The notes under the pieces: model-generated
What the model saw: only the letters and a program-made list of their open reading frames with translations
The model's database searches: none
Told to the model about the DNA's origin: nothing
Assembly: GCF_018798885.1 (NCBI RefSeq)
Contig: NZ_CP076361.1
Span: 186,001 to 250,000 of the forward strand
DNA length: 64,000 bases
Direction of reading: 5' to 3'
From: Gemmobacter fulvus
GTDB taxonomy: Bacteria; Pseudomonadota; Alphaproteobacteria; Rhodobacterales; Rhodobacteraceae
Made by a program: the position numbers and the translations under genes
In this document: one piece after another, positions 30,558 through 39,297 of the stretch
Layout of the letters: each line of letters starts with the position of its first letter
Position numbering within the stretch: the first letter of the stretch is position 1

Positions 30558-30632
30558 ACTGCTCGATAGGTTTCTTGCCTGTATGAAACCTGCCTCAATA
30601 ACTTAACGCCGGCTTCGCGCCGGCGTTTTTTT
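30558..30632 (+). ncRNA. Candidate small RNA A (about 75 nt)
   Basis: Between the divergent peptide-binding protein and bdhA genes. The promoter at 30523-30551 would start RNA near 30558. A first stem-loop pairs AGGTTTC with GAAACCT over 10 nt. The RNA ends in an intrinsic terminator with an 8-bp stem (ACGCCGGC/GCCGGCGT) and seven T residues. The T-run exists only on the plus strand, and no plus-strand gene ends here, so the terminator belongs to this short transcript. A seven-codon ORF (MKPASIT) lies within it. The family is not recognised. The remaining 180 bp up to bdhA hold no gene. Confidence 0.55.
30606..30632 (+). terminator. Orphan intrinsic terminator (3' end of sRNA A)
   Basis: ACGCCGGC (30606-30613), loop TTCGC, GCCGGCGT (30619-30626), then a run of seven T. 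It has the full features of a Rho-independent terminator but follows no plus-strand gene. Confidence 0.85.
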
Positions 30633-30812
30633 CTTTTGGGCCAGCTGTGATCCGGCTGCAATCGACGATCCCGCCAGCCGCCGCCGATTGGCGAAAAGCC
30701 GCCCGCACCACTGCCGCCCGCGCTTTGCGCTGCGTTGCGGCAAGAGGGGGCTATCATCCTGCCGGGCAGCACCTATGTTGGGGCCACAAGTGTCAAAACG
30801 TGGAGTGAAGCG

Positions 30813-31586
30813 ATGATCCTCAAAGGTAAACGTGCCGTCATCACCGGGTCGAATTCCGGTATCGGCCTTGGCATTGCCGAAGAGCTGGCAAAGGCCGGGG
30901 CGGATGTGGTGATCAACAGCTTCACCGACCGCGACGAGGACCATGCGCTGGCGGCACGCCTCGCCGCCGACTATGGCGTGACCGTGCGTTATATCGCTGC
31001 CGACATGTCGAAGGGCGATGACTGCCGCGCGCTGATCGAAAAGGCCGGGGGCTGCGATATTCTGGTGAACAATGCCGGGATCCAGCATGTGGCCCCGGTG
31101 GATGAATTCCCGGTCGACAAGTGGAATGCGATCATCGCGATCAACCTCAATTCGGCCTTTCACACCACCGCCGTCGCCCTGCCGGGGATGCGGGCCAAGG
31201 GCTGGGGCCGGGTGGTCAATATCGCCTCGGCGCATGGCCTGACCGCCTCGCCGTTCAAATCCGCTTATATCGCCGCGAAACATGGCGTGGTCGGCCTGTC
31301 AAAAACCGTGGCGCTGGAAACGGCGGGGCAGGGTATCACCTGCAACGCGGTCTGCCCCGGGTATGTGCTGACCCCGCTGGTCGAAGCGCAGATCCCCGAT
31401 CAGATGAAGGTGCATAACATGGACCGCGAAACGGTGATCCGCGATGTGATGCTGCAACGCCAGCCGTCGCGGCAGTTTGCAACGGTGGAACAGATGGGCG
31501 GAACGGTGGTGTTCCTGTGCAGCCCGGCGGCAGATCAGATCACCGGCACCACCATATCCGTTGACGGGGGCTGGACCGCATTGTGA
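30813..31586 (+). CDS. bdhA: D-3-hydroxybutyrate dehydrogenase
   Basis: Short-chain dehydrogenase interconverting D-3-hydroxybutyrate and acetoacetate with NAD, in polyhydroxybutyrate and ketone-body turnover; 257 residues. Cofactor motif TGSNSGIGLGIAEEL, structural NNAG (VNNAGIQHVAPV), catalytic Ser/Tyr/Lys in NIASAHGLTASPFKSAYIAAK, and the C-terminal signature CPGYVLTPLVEAQI with ISVDGGWTAL. GGAG 7 nt upstream supports the ATG at 30813. The stop overlaps the patatin GTG start as GTGA. Confidence 0.92.
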   Translation: MILKGKRAVITGSNSGIGLGIAEELAKAGADVVINSFTDRDEDHALAARLAADYGVTVRYIAADMSKGDDCRALIEKAGGCDILVNNAGIQHVAPVDEFPVDKWNAIIAINLNSAFHTTAVALPGMRAKGWGRVVNIASAHGLTASPFKSAYIAAKHGVVGLSKTVALETAGQGITCNAVCPGYVLTPLVEAQIPDQMKVHNMDRETVIRDVMLQRQPSRQFATVEQMGGTVVFLCSPAADQITGTTISVDGGWTAL

Positions 31587-32617
31587 CAATCCGCCTGAAC
31601 CTCGCCCTGCAGGGGGGCGGCGCGCATGGCGCCTTTACTTGGGGGGTGCTGGACCGGCTGCTGCAAGAGCCTGACATCGAGATTGCCGGGATCACCGGCA
31701 CCTCGGCCGGGGCGCTGAATGCGGCGGCGCTGAAGATCGGCCTGCTGGAAGGCGGGGTGCAAGGCGCGCGCGACAGTCTGGACCGGCTGTGGGGCGATGT
31801 GGGCGAATTGGGTGATCTGCGGGTGACGCGCTGGATCAGCGCCACCTTCCCGCTGGCCACCGCGATGACCGAGGCGGTGGCGGCCAGTCTGCCGGTATCG
31901 CCTGCCGGGCTGGCCGCGCAGCTGTTCACGCCTTACGCATGGGGGCCGCTTTGGCAGAACCCGCTGCATGAGGTGGTGGCGCGGTTCGATTTCACCAAGC
32001 TCTGCGCGGGCGAGGGGCCGGATCTGTTCATTTCGGCCACCAATGTGCGGTCGGGCAAGATCCGCGTCTTTGCCGGGGCCGAAATCTCGCCTGCGGTGCT
32101 GCTGGCCTCGGCCTGCCTGCCCACGGTGTTTCAGGCGGTGGAGCTGCGCGACCCGGCCACCGGCCAGGATGAAGTGTTCTGGGATGGCGGCTTTACCGGC
32201 AATCCCGCGCTGTTCCCGCTTTATCAGCCGCATCTGCCCGATGACATCCTGATCATCTCGATCAACCCGCTGCGGCGCGAGGCGGTGCCGATAACGCCGG
32301 TTGAAATTCAGAACCGCATCAATGAAATCAGCTTCAACGCGGCGCTGCTGGGCGAATTGCGCGCGGTGAATTTCGTCAAGCGGCTGATTGCCGAAGGGCG
32401 GATGCCCCGAGGATCCATGAAGGATCTGAGCCTGCATCTGATCGCGGATGACAGCCTGATGAACGAATTGGGCGCGGGCAGCAAACTCAGCCCGTCACCA
32501 GCGCTGCTGACCCGCCTGAAATCCGCGGGGCAGGCGGCCTGCACCGCGTTTCTGGCCGAACACCGCGCCTGCCTTGGCCAGCGCAGTTCCGTCGATCTAC
32601 GCGGCCTCTTCGGTTAA
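31583..32617 (+). CDS. Patatin-like phospholipase/esterase
   Basis: Serine lipid acyl hydrolase with a Ser-Asp dyad, 344 residues. Oxyanion motif LQGGGAHGAFTWGVL, nucleophile elbow GTSAGALNAAAL, and the dyad Asp in FWDGGFTGNPAL. No signal peptide, so cytosolic or membrane-peripheral. Translation is coupled to bdhA, so a role in storage-polymer or membrane-lipid turnover is plausible; this is context inference. Its last 21 bp overlap the 3' end of the convergent DUF502 gene. Confidence 0.9.
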   Translation: MTIRLNLALQGGGAHGAFTWGVLDRLLQEPDIEIAGITGTSAGALNAAALKIGLLEGGVQGARDSLDRLWGDVGELGDLRVTRWISATFPLATAMTEAVAASLPVSPAGLAAQLFTPYAWGPLWQNPLHEVVARFDFTKLCAGEGPDLFISATNVRSGKIRVFAGAEISPAVLLASACLPTVFQAVELRDPATGQDEVFWDGGFTGNPALFPLYQPHLPDDILIISINPLRREAVPITPVEIQNRINEISFNAALLGELRAVNFVKRLIAEGRMPRGSMKDLSLHLIADDSLMNELGAGSKLSPSPALLTRLKSAGQAACTAFLAEHRACLGQRSSVDLRGLFG

Positions 32618-33304
32618 CAGCGCCCGCACATCTTTGTTGCCGGGCGACACCAGCCCGGCAGACACGATCAGCTTCACCGCGTCATCCGCCTTCATGTCGA
32701 GCAGGATCACATCTTCTTCGGGCACATAGAGCAGGATACCCGAGGTCAGCGGGGTCAGCGCCACAAACACCGCCAGCATCGGTTTGTCTGTGGGGAGTTT
32801 TGTGGCGATCTCGCCCTTGGCGGTGGTCGCAACAAAGCCGACGGCCCAGGAACCGGGGCGCGGAAATTCCACCAGACAGGTCTTGTCGAAGCTTTTTTCG
32901 GATTTGGCAAAGAAGGTTTCGGTGATCTGCTTGAACCCGCCATAGACCGAGCGCACCACCGGCATCCGGTCCACCAGCGCCTCGCCCTGCGCGATCAGCG
33001 ACCGCCCGATCAGCCCCTTGGCGATCCAGCCGATGGCGACGGTGAACACCAGAAACACGATGACACCGACACCCCGCACCGGAAAGGTGGCCTCCGGTCC
33101 AAGGTAATATTCCACCAGTTGTTCGGGGCGCCAGGACCATGGGATCAGCGGCAGGATCCAGCTGTCGATCCAGCCGACCACCGTATAGACCAGATAGATG
33201 GTCAGCCCGATCGGCAGCACCACCACCAATCCTGTCAGAAAACTGGCCCGCAATCCGGCAAACAGCCCGCGCTTGCGGGCGGGGTGGTGGTGTTGGTCTT
33301 CCAT
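32597..33304 (-). CDS. DUF502 family inner-membrane protein
   Basis: Membrane protein of 235 residues. The start at 33304 follows a strong AGGAGGG site. Two hydrophobic segments (FLTGLVVVLPIGLTIYLVYT and VIVFLVFTVAIGWIAKGLIG) precede a soluble C-terminal domain with DUF502 signatures: RMPVVRSVYGGFKQITETF, GFVATTAKGE and LTPLTSGILLYVPEEDVI. The function of the family is unknown. It overlaps the convergent patatin gene by 21 bp and lies upstream of no obvious partner. Confidence 0.88.
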   Translation of the reverse strand: MEDQHHHPARKRGLFAGLRASFLTGLVVVLPIGLTIYLVYTVVGWIDSWILPLIPWSWRPEQLVEYYLGPEATFPVRGVGVIVFLVFTVAIGWIAKGLIGRSLIAQGEALVDRMPVVRSVYGGFKQITETFFAKSEKSFDKTCLVEFPRPGSWAVGFVATTAKGEIATKLPTDKPMLAVFVALTPLTSGILLYVPEEDVILLDMKADDAVKLIVSAGLVSPGNKDVRALLTEEAA

Positions 33305-33389
33305 GAACCCTCCTGAGACGGGAGGAATGTAGGGGCACCGGGGCGCACCTACAATCTCCAAGGCGGCAAATTCGCCGTCTTTGGCGCGC

Positions 33390-34307
33390 TCAGCCGCGTT
33401 GAGCGGCGATTTCTATCGCAATTGCCGCGCCAAGACGCGCGTTGTTCAGCACCAGCGCGATATTCGCCTCCAGCGACCGGCCTGCGGTGCGTTCAAACAT
33501 GCGGTCCAGCAGGAAGGGTGTCACCTCCTTGGCGGCGATGGATTGTGCCGTGGCCTCGGCCAGTGCGGCCTCGATCACCGGGTTGATCTCTTCGCGGGCA
33601 ATCTCGGCCTCGGCGGGGATCGGGTTGGCGACCAGCTGCCCACCGGGCAGGCCCAGCGTGCCGCGCATCAGATGTGCTGCGGCAATCTGCGCGGCACTGT
33701 CCATGCGCAAGGGCGCCTTGATGCCGGACGAGCGCGACCAGAAGGCCGGAAACTCATCCTGCCCATAGGCGATGACCGGCACGCCCTGGGTTTCCAGCAC
33801 TTCCAGCGTCTTGGGAAGATCCAGAATGGCCTTGGCCCCCGCCGCCACCACCGTCACCGCCGAGGCAGCAAGCTCCGGCAGATCGGCGGAAATGTCGAAC
33901 GAGCTTTCTGCACCGCGATGCACACCGCCGATGCCTCCAGTGGCAAAGACATGGATGCCCGCCAGCGCGGCGCAGATCATCGTGGCGGCAACCGTGGTCG
34001 CCCCCATGTGCCCCATGGCCAGACAGGCTGCCAGATCGGCGCGGCTGAGCTTCATCACATGATCGGCCTTGCCCAGAGCGTCCAGTTCGGCATCGGTCAG
34101 CCCGATATGGATGCGCCCGCCCATCACGGCGATGGTGGCGGGCACCGCGCCATGGGCGCGCACCTCGGCCTCGACCGCGCGGGCCGCCTCGACATTCTGC
34201 GGGAAGGGCATCCCATGGGTGATGATGGTGGATTCCAGCGCGACGACGGGGCGACCCTCTTTCAGGGCGGCGGCCACTTCGGGCGTATAGGTCAACGGGG
34301 CAGTCAT
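33390..34307 (-). CDS. psuG: Pseudouridine-5'-phosphate glycosidase
   Basis: Cleaves the C-glycosidic bond of pseudouridine 5'-phosphate to uracil and ribose 5-phosphate; 305 residues. Family sequence throughout: VVALESTIITHGMPFPQN, GRIHIGLTDAELDALG, KLSRADLAACLAMG, GATTVAATMICAALAGIHVF and ATGGIGGVHRGAESSFDISAD. The start overlaps the psuK stop by 4 bases. With PsuK it forms the pseudouridine salvage pathway for RNA breakdown products. No nucleoside transporter is adjacent. Confidence 0.95.
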   Translation of the reverse strand: MTAPLTYTPEVAAALKEGRPVVALESTIITHGMPFPQNVEAARAVEAEVRAHGAVPATIAVMGGRIHIGLTDAELDALGKADHVMKLSRADLAACLAMGHMGATTVAATMICAALAGIHVFATGGIGGVHRGAESSFDISADLPELAASAVTVVAAGAKAILDLPKTLEVLETQGVPVIAYGQDEFPAFWSRSSGIKAPLRMDSAAQIAAAHLMRGTLGLPGGQLVANPIPAEAEIAREEINPVIEAALAEATAQSIAAKEVTPFLLDRMFERTAGRSLEANIALVLNNARLGAAIAIEIAAQRG

Positions 34308-35197
34308 GATCCGATTTCTCCTGAAACATAGGTGGCAGCCGCGCGCAGCGCCGAGGCCAGCGCCGGGGCCCGCGCCGCGCCGCGCCGTTCGGCAACGATA
34401 TGCGCGGCCATGAAAGTATCGCCCGCGCCAGTGATCCGGGTCACCAGAACCGGCAGCGGGCTGTCGCTGATCACACCGGCCCCGCGCGTGCCTTCGGCGC
34501 AGACAGCACCGCCATGGGTGACCAGAACCCGGTGCGCGCCGCGCGCCAGCAGGCCAGCGGCGGCCTCGGGGGCGCTGTGAAATTCGGTCGCGCAGAGGAT
34601 GCTGGCCTCTTCGAGGTTCACATAAAGCGTGGCACGCGGATGGGCCAGCAGCGGCGTCAGCCGCTCTGCCTTGCCGGGGCTGGCCGGGGCCACCCGCAGA
34701 TCGGCGGCGGCAAACAGCGGCGAGGCCGCAATCTGCGCCAGCAGGGCCTCGGTCAGATTGCCGTCCAGCGCGATCAACCCTGCCCAGGGGGCAGCAGCAC
34801 TGCCCAGCCGCGCATCGGCCAGCGGGCGCAGGATCTTGTCGCCCGAGGCTTCGAGGGAATGGGCATCGGCAATCGCGGCGATCAGGCCATTCGCGCCTTC
34901 AATCGCCATATAACGGTCGGTCGGCAGATCTTCGGACCGATAGATGTGATCGGTGATCATGCCCATGCGCGCGCAGGCGGCGACCAGCTCGTCACCCTCG
35001 GCATCGCGGCCCACGGTGGTCAGCAGACCCGGCACCAGCCCGAAGCGGCGCAGCGTCATTGCGATATTCATGGCAACCCCGCCCGGCAGGCGGGTAATGC
35101 GGCCCGGCACATCCGATCCCAGCCGCATCGCGGTGGGAGAGCGGCCGATGATGTCCCAAAGGACAGACCCGATGCAAAGGATGTCTGGCTGTGTCAT
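34304..35197 (-). CDS. psuK: PfkB-family pseudouridine kinase
   Basis: Sugar/nucleoside kinase of the ribokinase fold, 297 residues. The N-terminal PfkB pattern is [15 protein letters not shown] and [14 protein letters not shown]; the C-terminal signature [17 protein letters not shown] holds the catalytic Asp. Assignment as pseudouridine kinase rests on the 4-base coupling to psuG, which needs its product. It is the first gene of the pair and divergent from rpsB over 266 bp. Confidence 0.87.
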   Translation of the reverse strand: MTQPDILCIGSVLWDIIGRSPTAMRLGSDVPGRITRLPGGVAMNIAMTLRRFGLVPGLLTTVGRDAEGDELVAACARMGMITDHIYRSEDLPTDRYMAIEGANGLIAAIADAHSLEASGDKILRPLADARLGSAAAPWAGLIALDGNLTEALLAQIAASPLFAAADLRVAPASPGKAERLTPLLAHPRATLYVNLEEASILCATEFHSAPEAAAGLLARGAHRVLVTHGGAVCAEGTRGAGVISDSPLPVLVTRITGAGDTFMAAHIVAERRGAARAPALASALRAAATYVSGEIGS

Positions 35198-35318
35198 ACC
35201 CGTCTTGTCGCCCAGCCACGGGCGGCGTGCAAGGGCGGTCCGTGGCGCATGTCGGGAGCCGGACTACAGGTATTTTGGCAAAAGCCGGAGCTGGCGCGCC
35301 AAGTTTCGGCGGGCGGGG

Positions 35319-35347
35319 TTGCAATCCGGGCGGGCAGGGGCTATGGC
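35319..35347 (+). promoter_or_regulatory. Candidate rpsB-tsf promoter
   Basis: TTGCAA (35319-35324) and TATGGC (35342-35347) are 17 bp apart. Transcription would start near 35354, leaving a leader of about 110 nt before rpsB. Confidence 0.45.
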
Positions 35348-35404
35348 ACCGCCACTTCACAGGCGAGGCTTGGGCTTCATGGGGGAGACATCCTCATGAG
35401 TCCG

Positions 35405-35449
35405 CCGGTTGGGTGCAAACCCTCAAGGCTTCGCCGAGGCGCAAACCGG
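35405..35449 (+). promoter_or_regulatory. Folded leader element before rpsB
   Basis: CCGGTT (35405-35410) pairs with AACCGG (35444-35449). Inside lie a GGGT-GCAA-ACCC hairpin with a GNRA tetraloop and a second hairpin closed by CTC/GAG with an inner GGC-TTC-GCC. The three-way fold ends 3 nt before the AAGGA ribosome-binding site of rpsB, so it could sense free S2. This is a fold by eye, not an established family. Confidence 0.4.
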
Positions 35450-35463
35450 AAAAGGATATGGAC

Positions 35464-36222
35464 ATGGCGCTCCCCGAATTTTCGATGCGTCAGCTGCTGG
35501 AAGCTGGCGTTCACTACGGTCACCAGACCGCACGTTGGAACCCGAAGATGGGTGAATTCATCTACGGCGACCGCAACGGGATTCACATTCTCGACCTGAC
35601 GCAGACCGTTCCGATGCTGGATCAGGCGCTGAAAGTCGTGCGCGACACCGTCGCCAAGGGCGGTCGCATCCTGTTCGTCGGCACCAAGCGTCAGGCCCAG
35701 AAGCCGATCGCCGAGGCCGCAGAGCGTTGCGCGCAGTTCTACATGAACCACCGCTGGCTGGGCGGCACGCTCACCAACTGGAAAACCGTGTCGCAGTCGA
35801 TCAACCGTCTGAAGCAGATCGACGAGCTGATGGCGCATGGCGCCGAAGGCCTGACCAAGAAAGAACGCCTGAACATGGAGCGCGAGCAGTCCAAGCTGCA
35901 AGCCTCGCTGGGCGGCATCCGTGAAATGGGCGGCACGCCCGACCTGATCTTCATCATCGACGTTGGCAAGGAAGACCTCGCCATCCTCGAAGCACAGAAG
36001 CTCGGCATCCCGGTTGTGGCCGTGGTTGACACCAACTGCTCGCCCAAAGGCGTGGATTACATCATCCCCGGCAATGACGATGCAGCCCGTGCCATCGCGC
36101 TCTATTGCGACCTGATCGCCCGCGCAGCCCTTGACGGCATGTCGGCGCAGCTTGGCGCCGCCGGTGTCGACCTTGGCGCGCTGGACGTGGCCCCGGAAGA
36201 AGAAGCTGTCGCCGAAGCCTGA
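35464..36222 (+). CDS. rpsB: 30S ribosomal protein S2
   Basis: Small-subunit ribosomal protein, 252 residues. Clear family sequence: [38 protein letters not shown] and [20 protein letters not shown], with [20 protein letters not shown] near the C-terminus. AAGGA is spaced 7 nt from the ATG at 35464, which is preferred over the ATG at 35458. The acidic C-terminal tail is short. It is followed by tsf, as in nearly all bacteria. In Escherichia coli S2 represses its own operon through the leader; a folded leader element lies directly upstream here. Confidence 0.98.
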   Translation: MALPEFSMRQLLEAGVHYGHQTARWNPKMGEFIYGDRNGIHILDLTQTVPMLDQALKVVRDTVAKGGRILFVGTKRQAQKPIAEAAERCAQFYMNHRWLGGTLTNWKTVSQSINRLKQIDELMAHGAEGLTKKERLNMEREQSKLQASLGGIREMGGTPDLIFIIDVGKEDLAILEAQKLGIPVVAVVDTNCSPKGVDYIIPGNDDAARAIALYCDLIARAALDGMSAQLGAAGVDLGALDVAPEEEAVAEA

Positions 36223-36243
36223 GGCTTTGTCGCATGACTGTTG

Positions 36244-36267
36244 CCCGGCGGGGTTAACTCTGCCGGG
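36244..36267 (+). promoter_or_regulatory. Intercistronic hairpin between rpsB and tsf
   Basis: CCCGGC (36244-36249) pairs with GCCGGG (36262-36267), followed by TTTCATCCGTTTT. It resembles a leaky attenuator that could set the S2:EF-Ts ratio; the T-run is interrupted. Confidence 0.4.
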
Positions 36268-36293
36268 TTTCATCCGTTTTCAGGAGATGTGAA

Positions 36294-37190
36294 ATGACAA
36301 TCACCGCCCAGATGGTGAAAGAACTGCGCGATTCGACCGGCGCAGGCATGATGGATGCCAAAAAAGCACTGACCGAAACCGCAGGCGACATGGAAGCCGC
36401 CGTGGATTGGCTGCGCACCAAGGGCCTTGCCAAAGCCGCCAAGAAAGCGGACCGCGTGGCCGCCGAAGGTCTGGTCGGCGTGGCCGTGTCCGGTGGCAAG
36501 GGCGTCGCTGTCGAAGTGAACTCGGAAACCGATTTCGTCGGCAAGAACGCAGACTTCCAGGCGCTGGTGTCGAACTTCACCAAAGCCGCCCTGAACGTGG
36601 CTGATGTCGACGCGCTGAAAGCGGCAGACCTGGGCGGCAAAACCGTCGAGGCCACGCTGACCGATGCCATCGCCATCATCGGCGAAAACATGACCCTGCG
36701 CCGGATGGCCGTGGTCGAAGGCGATTCGGTTGCTGCCTATGTCCACACCGCCGCGACCCCCGAAATGGGCCGCATCGGCGTGCTGGTGGCCGTGAAGGGC
36801 ACCGACAACGGCATTGCCAAGCAAATCGCCATGCACATCGCCGCAACCAACCCGCTGGCCCTTTCGGAAGCGGATCTGGATCAGACCGTGGTCGAGCGTG
36901 AGCTGGCCGTGCAGACCCAGAAGGCGCTGGAAGAAAATGCGACTTCGGCAAAACCGAAGCCGGAAGCCGTGATCCAGAACAACATCATCCCGGGCCGCAT
37001 GAAGCGTTTCTTCAGCGAAGTGACGCTGCTGAACCAGCAATTCGTGCTGAACCCCGATGTGACCGTGGGCCAGGCTGCCAAGGACGCGGGCGTCGAAGTT
37101 GTGGCCTTTGTGCGCATGGCTGTCGGCGAAGGCATCGAAAAAGAGAAAGAGGATTTCGCAGCAGAAGTGGCGAAAACCCTCAAAGGCTGA
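36294..37190 (+). CDS. tsf: Translation elongation factor Ts
   Basis: Nucleotide exchange factor for EF-Tu, 298 residues. The N-terminal UBA-like domain contains the signature [20 protein letters not shown] and [17 protein letters not shown]. The core motif [18 protein letters not shown] contacts EF-Tu, and the second core subdomain includes [13 protein letters not shown] near the C-terminus. AGGAG precedes the ATG at 36294. Co-transcribed with rpsB; the operon ends at a strong terminator at 37214. Confidence 0.98.
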   Translation: MTITAQMVKELRDSTGAGMMDAKKALTETAGDMEAAVDWLRTKGLAKAAKKADRVAAEGLVGVAVSGGKGVAVEVNSETDFVGKNADFQALVSNFTKAALNVADVDALKAADLGGKTVEATLTDAIAIIGENMTLRRMAVVEGDSVAAYVHTAATPEMGRIGVLVAVKGTDNGIAKQIAMHIAATNPLALSEADLDQTVVERELAVQTQKALEENATSAKPKPEAVIQNNIIPGRMKRFFSEVTLLNQQFVLNPDVTVGQAAKDAGVEVVAFVRMAVGEGIEKEKEDFAAEVAKTLKG

Positions 37191-37213
37191 TCCTGCCATT
37201 GGCCGGAGACCAG

Positions 37214-37239
37214 ACGGCGCCTTCGGGCGCCGTTTTTTT
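37214..37239 (+). terminator. Intrinsic terminator of rpsB-tsf
   Basis: ACGGCGCC, UUCG tetraloop, GGCGCCGT and a run of seven T, 24 bp after the tsf stop. Textbook Rho-independent terminator. Confidence 0.92.
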
Positions 37240-37270
37240 ATGGCCGGATTGCAAGGGTCGCCAAAAAAAG

Positions 37271-37304
37271 AAACGGTGCAGTCCCCAGGACTGCACCGTT
37301 TTTT
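37271..37304. terminator. Bidirectional intrinsic terminator
   Basis: AAACGGTGCAGTCC (37271-37284) and its perfect complement (37288-37301) flank a 3-nt loop. Six T follow on the plus strand and a CTTTTTTT tail follows on the minus strand. It backs up tsf termination and ends transcripts from the LuxR side. Confidence 0.85.
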
Positions 37305-37542
37305 CCCGCGCTCCTCATTGGGGATGAGGTCGGAGCGCAAAAAGGAAACCGGGCCAGAGGCGGTGACAATTACCGCATGACCAAGGTCGTCACCCGATCC
37401 GAAGACCGAGCGCCAGAGCAGGATCGGAATATACACCCTGTCTTGGCATGTCCCACACAGCCGAAGCCACCACTCTAGGACATGCCCTATGTGCCATAAG
37501 GATTGACGCTGCGTAAGTCCGGTATTCCTTACCCGCCGCCGT
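37305..37542. other. Gene-free stretch with a 9-bp inverted repeat
   Basis: This region between the bidirectional terminator and the LuxR stop holds no convincing gene on either strand. Two structures are visible: a hairpin of GCGCTCC (37308-37314) with GGAGCGC (37332-37338), and a perfect inverted repeat GGCATGTCC (37445-37453)/GGACATGCC (37478-37486) with a 24-bp spacer. A minus-strand frame starting at 37436 runs through the terminator and was not accepted. Confidence 0.4.
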
Positions 37543-38349
37543 TCAGTTGCTCAACGAGGGGACCGGATGGTCGGGGTTGGCAGGCAGATTGGCCTTCGGC
37601 AGCAGGAAAATCTGGTTCAGCAAGGTGCCTTTGGCCACCGCCTGTGCCGTGGTTTCCACATCCAGCGCGGCGCGGGCCAGACGCAGGTGTTTTTCGACCA
37701 TCGCCGGGGAAACCCCCATCAGCAAGGCGATGTCCTGCGTGGTCTTGCCATCCGCCACCCATTCCAGCGCCTCGCGCTGGCGGGCAGACAGCGGCCGCCG
37801 CCGCGTGGACAGCGGCAATTGGCAATTCTTGAGGTGCATCATATGCGCCACCGCCTCCAGCCCCGGCCCCTTGTCGCGCAAGATCGCATCCACCGCGTCA
37901 TGGTCCAGCCCCGGATCGGCGGCCAGACCCAGCGCGCCTTTCTGTCGCTGCGAGGCTTCGGGAAAGCTGATGGTGAGACCCGCGCGCAACCCGAGGCGGG
38001 CATTCTGCCGCACGGCCTCGGCCTCGCCCGGGCGCAGGGTGCCCGCCGCCATATGCTCTTCGACCCAGCGCCAGGTGCAGATACCTTCATTCTCGACCGC
38101 CCACCGATACAGCGGCGTGCGGGCATAAAAGCCGTCGCGAAAATAGAAATGGCTGTATTCCGGGCTGAACGAGGTCAGATACAGCGCGTCATCCGGGTTG
38201 CCGATCGACCCCGCATGGCGGAACCGGGTGAAGCCATAATTGGCCCGCGCAAAGCCGCAGTCGGCAAAATAGGAAACCGCCAGATCCCACACCTCTGACA
38301 CCGCAGTCGCAGCCGCAATCCGGTTCAGCAGAGGCAAAACAGTCATCAC
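37543..38349 (-). CDS. LuxR-family regulator with autoinducer-binding domain (solo)
   Basis: Quorum-sensing-type regulator, 268 residues. The N-terminal ligand domain aligns with TraR/LuxR, but two ligand contacts differ. At the Trp57 position it has Tyr (SPEYSHFYF), and at Asp70 it has Thr (YARTPLY); Tyr61, Pro71, Trp85 (CTWRW) and Gly113 (RAGLTISFP) are kept. The C-terminal helix-turn-helix is PLSARQREALEWVADGKTTQ and then DIALLMGVSPAMVEKHLRLA. No luxI synthase gene is nearby, so it is a solo that may sense a non-canonical or exogenous signal. Confidence 0.88.
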   Translation of the reverse strand: MMTVLPLLNRIAAATAVSEVWDLAVSYFADCGFARANYGFTRFRHAGSIGNPDDALYLTSFSPEYSHFYFRDGFYARTPLYRWAVENEGICTWRWVEEHMAAGTLRPGEAEAVRQNARLGLRAGLTISFPEASQRQKGALGLAADPGLDHDAVDAILRDKGPGLEAVAHMMHLKNCQLPLSTRRRPLSARQREALEWVADGKTTQDIALLMGVSPAMVEKHLRLARAALDVETTAQAVAKGTLLNQIFLLPKANLPANPDHPVPSLSN

Positions 38350-38484
38350 AATGATACGCTTTCAGTCCGAGGCGCGACGGGTGGTGACACCGCCGCGCAC
38401 AGGCTGGTTTCAGATCCGGCTTCTGTCATACTTGGCTTTGCCGCGACTTGTCGAGCGGATCAGCCAGATGTCAGGGCAGGGCGA

Positions 38485-39177
38485 TCAGCCCTGTGCGGCC
38501 TCGGCGGCGGCCCGGATGGCGCGGATATTGGCACCGTAAGGCGCCGGATTGGCCACCGAGCCCCCCTTGAACACCGCAGAGCCCGCCACCAGCACATCGG
38601 CGCCCGCAGCCGCGACCAGCGGGGCCGTCTCCACCGTCACACCGCCGTCAATCTCGATATGGATCGGACGATCCCCGATCATGGCCCGCAAGGCGCGCAT
38701 CTTGTCGACCTGCGACTGAATGAATTTCTGTCCGCCGAAGCCCGGGTTCACCGTCATCACGCAGACCAGATCCACCATGTCCAGCAGATGCGCCACCGCG
38801 TCGATCCCGGTTCCGGGGTTCAGCGCCAGACCGGCCTTTGCGCCCGTGGCGCGGATGGCTTGCAGCGTGCGATGGATATGCGGCCCGGCCTCCAGATGCG
38901 CGGTGATCACATCGGCACCGGAGGCCGCGAAGGCGTCGATATAGGAATCGACCGGCGCAATCATCAGATGCACGTCCATCACACCCTTGATGTGCTTGCG
39001 GATCGCCGCACAAGTGCTTGGCCCAAAAGTGATATTCGGCACGAAGTGCCCGTCCATCACATCCACATGCACCCAGTCGCAGCCCTGTGCCTCGATGGCC
39101 TCGCACTCGGCTCCGAAATTGGCGAAATCGGCAGAAAGGATCGACGGCGCGATCTTTATGGCGCGTGTGAAGGTCAT
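38485..39177 (-). CDS. rpe: Ribulose-phosphate 3-epimerase
   Basis: Interconverts ribulose 5-phosphate and xylulose 5-phosphate in the pentose phosphate and Calvin cycles; TIM barrel of 230 residues. Motifs: IAPSILSADFANFGAE, VHVDVMDGHFVPNITFGP with the metal His and catalytic Asp, MDVHLMIAPVDSYI, VNPGFGGQKFIQSQVDKM and IEIDGGVTVETAPLVAAAGA. GAGG 5 nt upstream supports the ATG at 39177. It stands alone, not in a Calvin-cycle operon. Confidence 0.95.
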   Translation of the reverse strand: MTFTRAIKIAPSILSADFANFGAECEAIEAQGCDWVHVDVMDGHFVPNITFGPSTCAAIRKHIKGVMDVHLMIAPVDSYIDAFAASGADVITAHLEAGPHIHRTLQAIRATGAKAGLALNPGTGIDAVAHLLDMVDLVCVMTVNPGFGGQKFIQSQVDKMRALRAMIGDRPIHIEIDGGVTVETAPLVAAAGADVLVAGSAVFKGGSVANPAPYGANIRAIRAAAEAAQG

Positions 39178-39297
39178 GCTTACCTCATGGGGCTTCAGGA
39201 TTGTGGCTCTTTGCCTGATCCATGGGGCAATACGCAAGAGCGGATCAGATAAACCGCCACGGAACGTATAAATATTACATAATCTTCATTATCGGAC

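Noticed and set aside
37200-37436. Minus-strand protein gene starting near 37436
   Set aside because: The frame runs through a bidirectional terminator and antisense into tsf; no ribosome-binding site or family motif.
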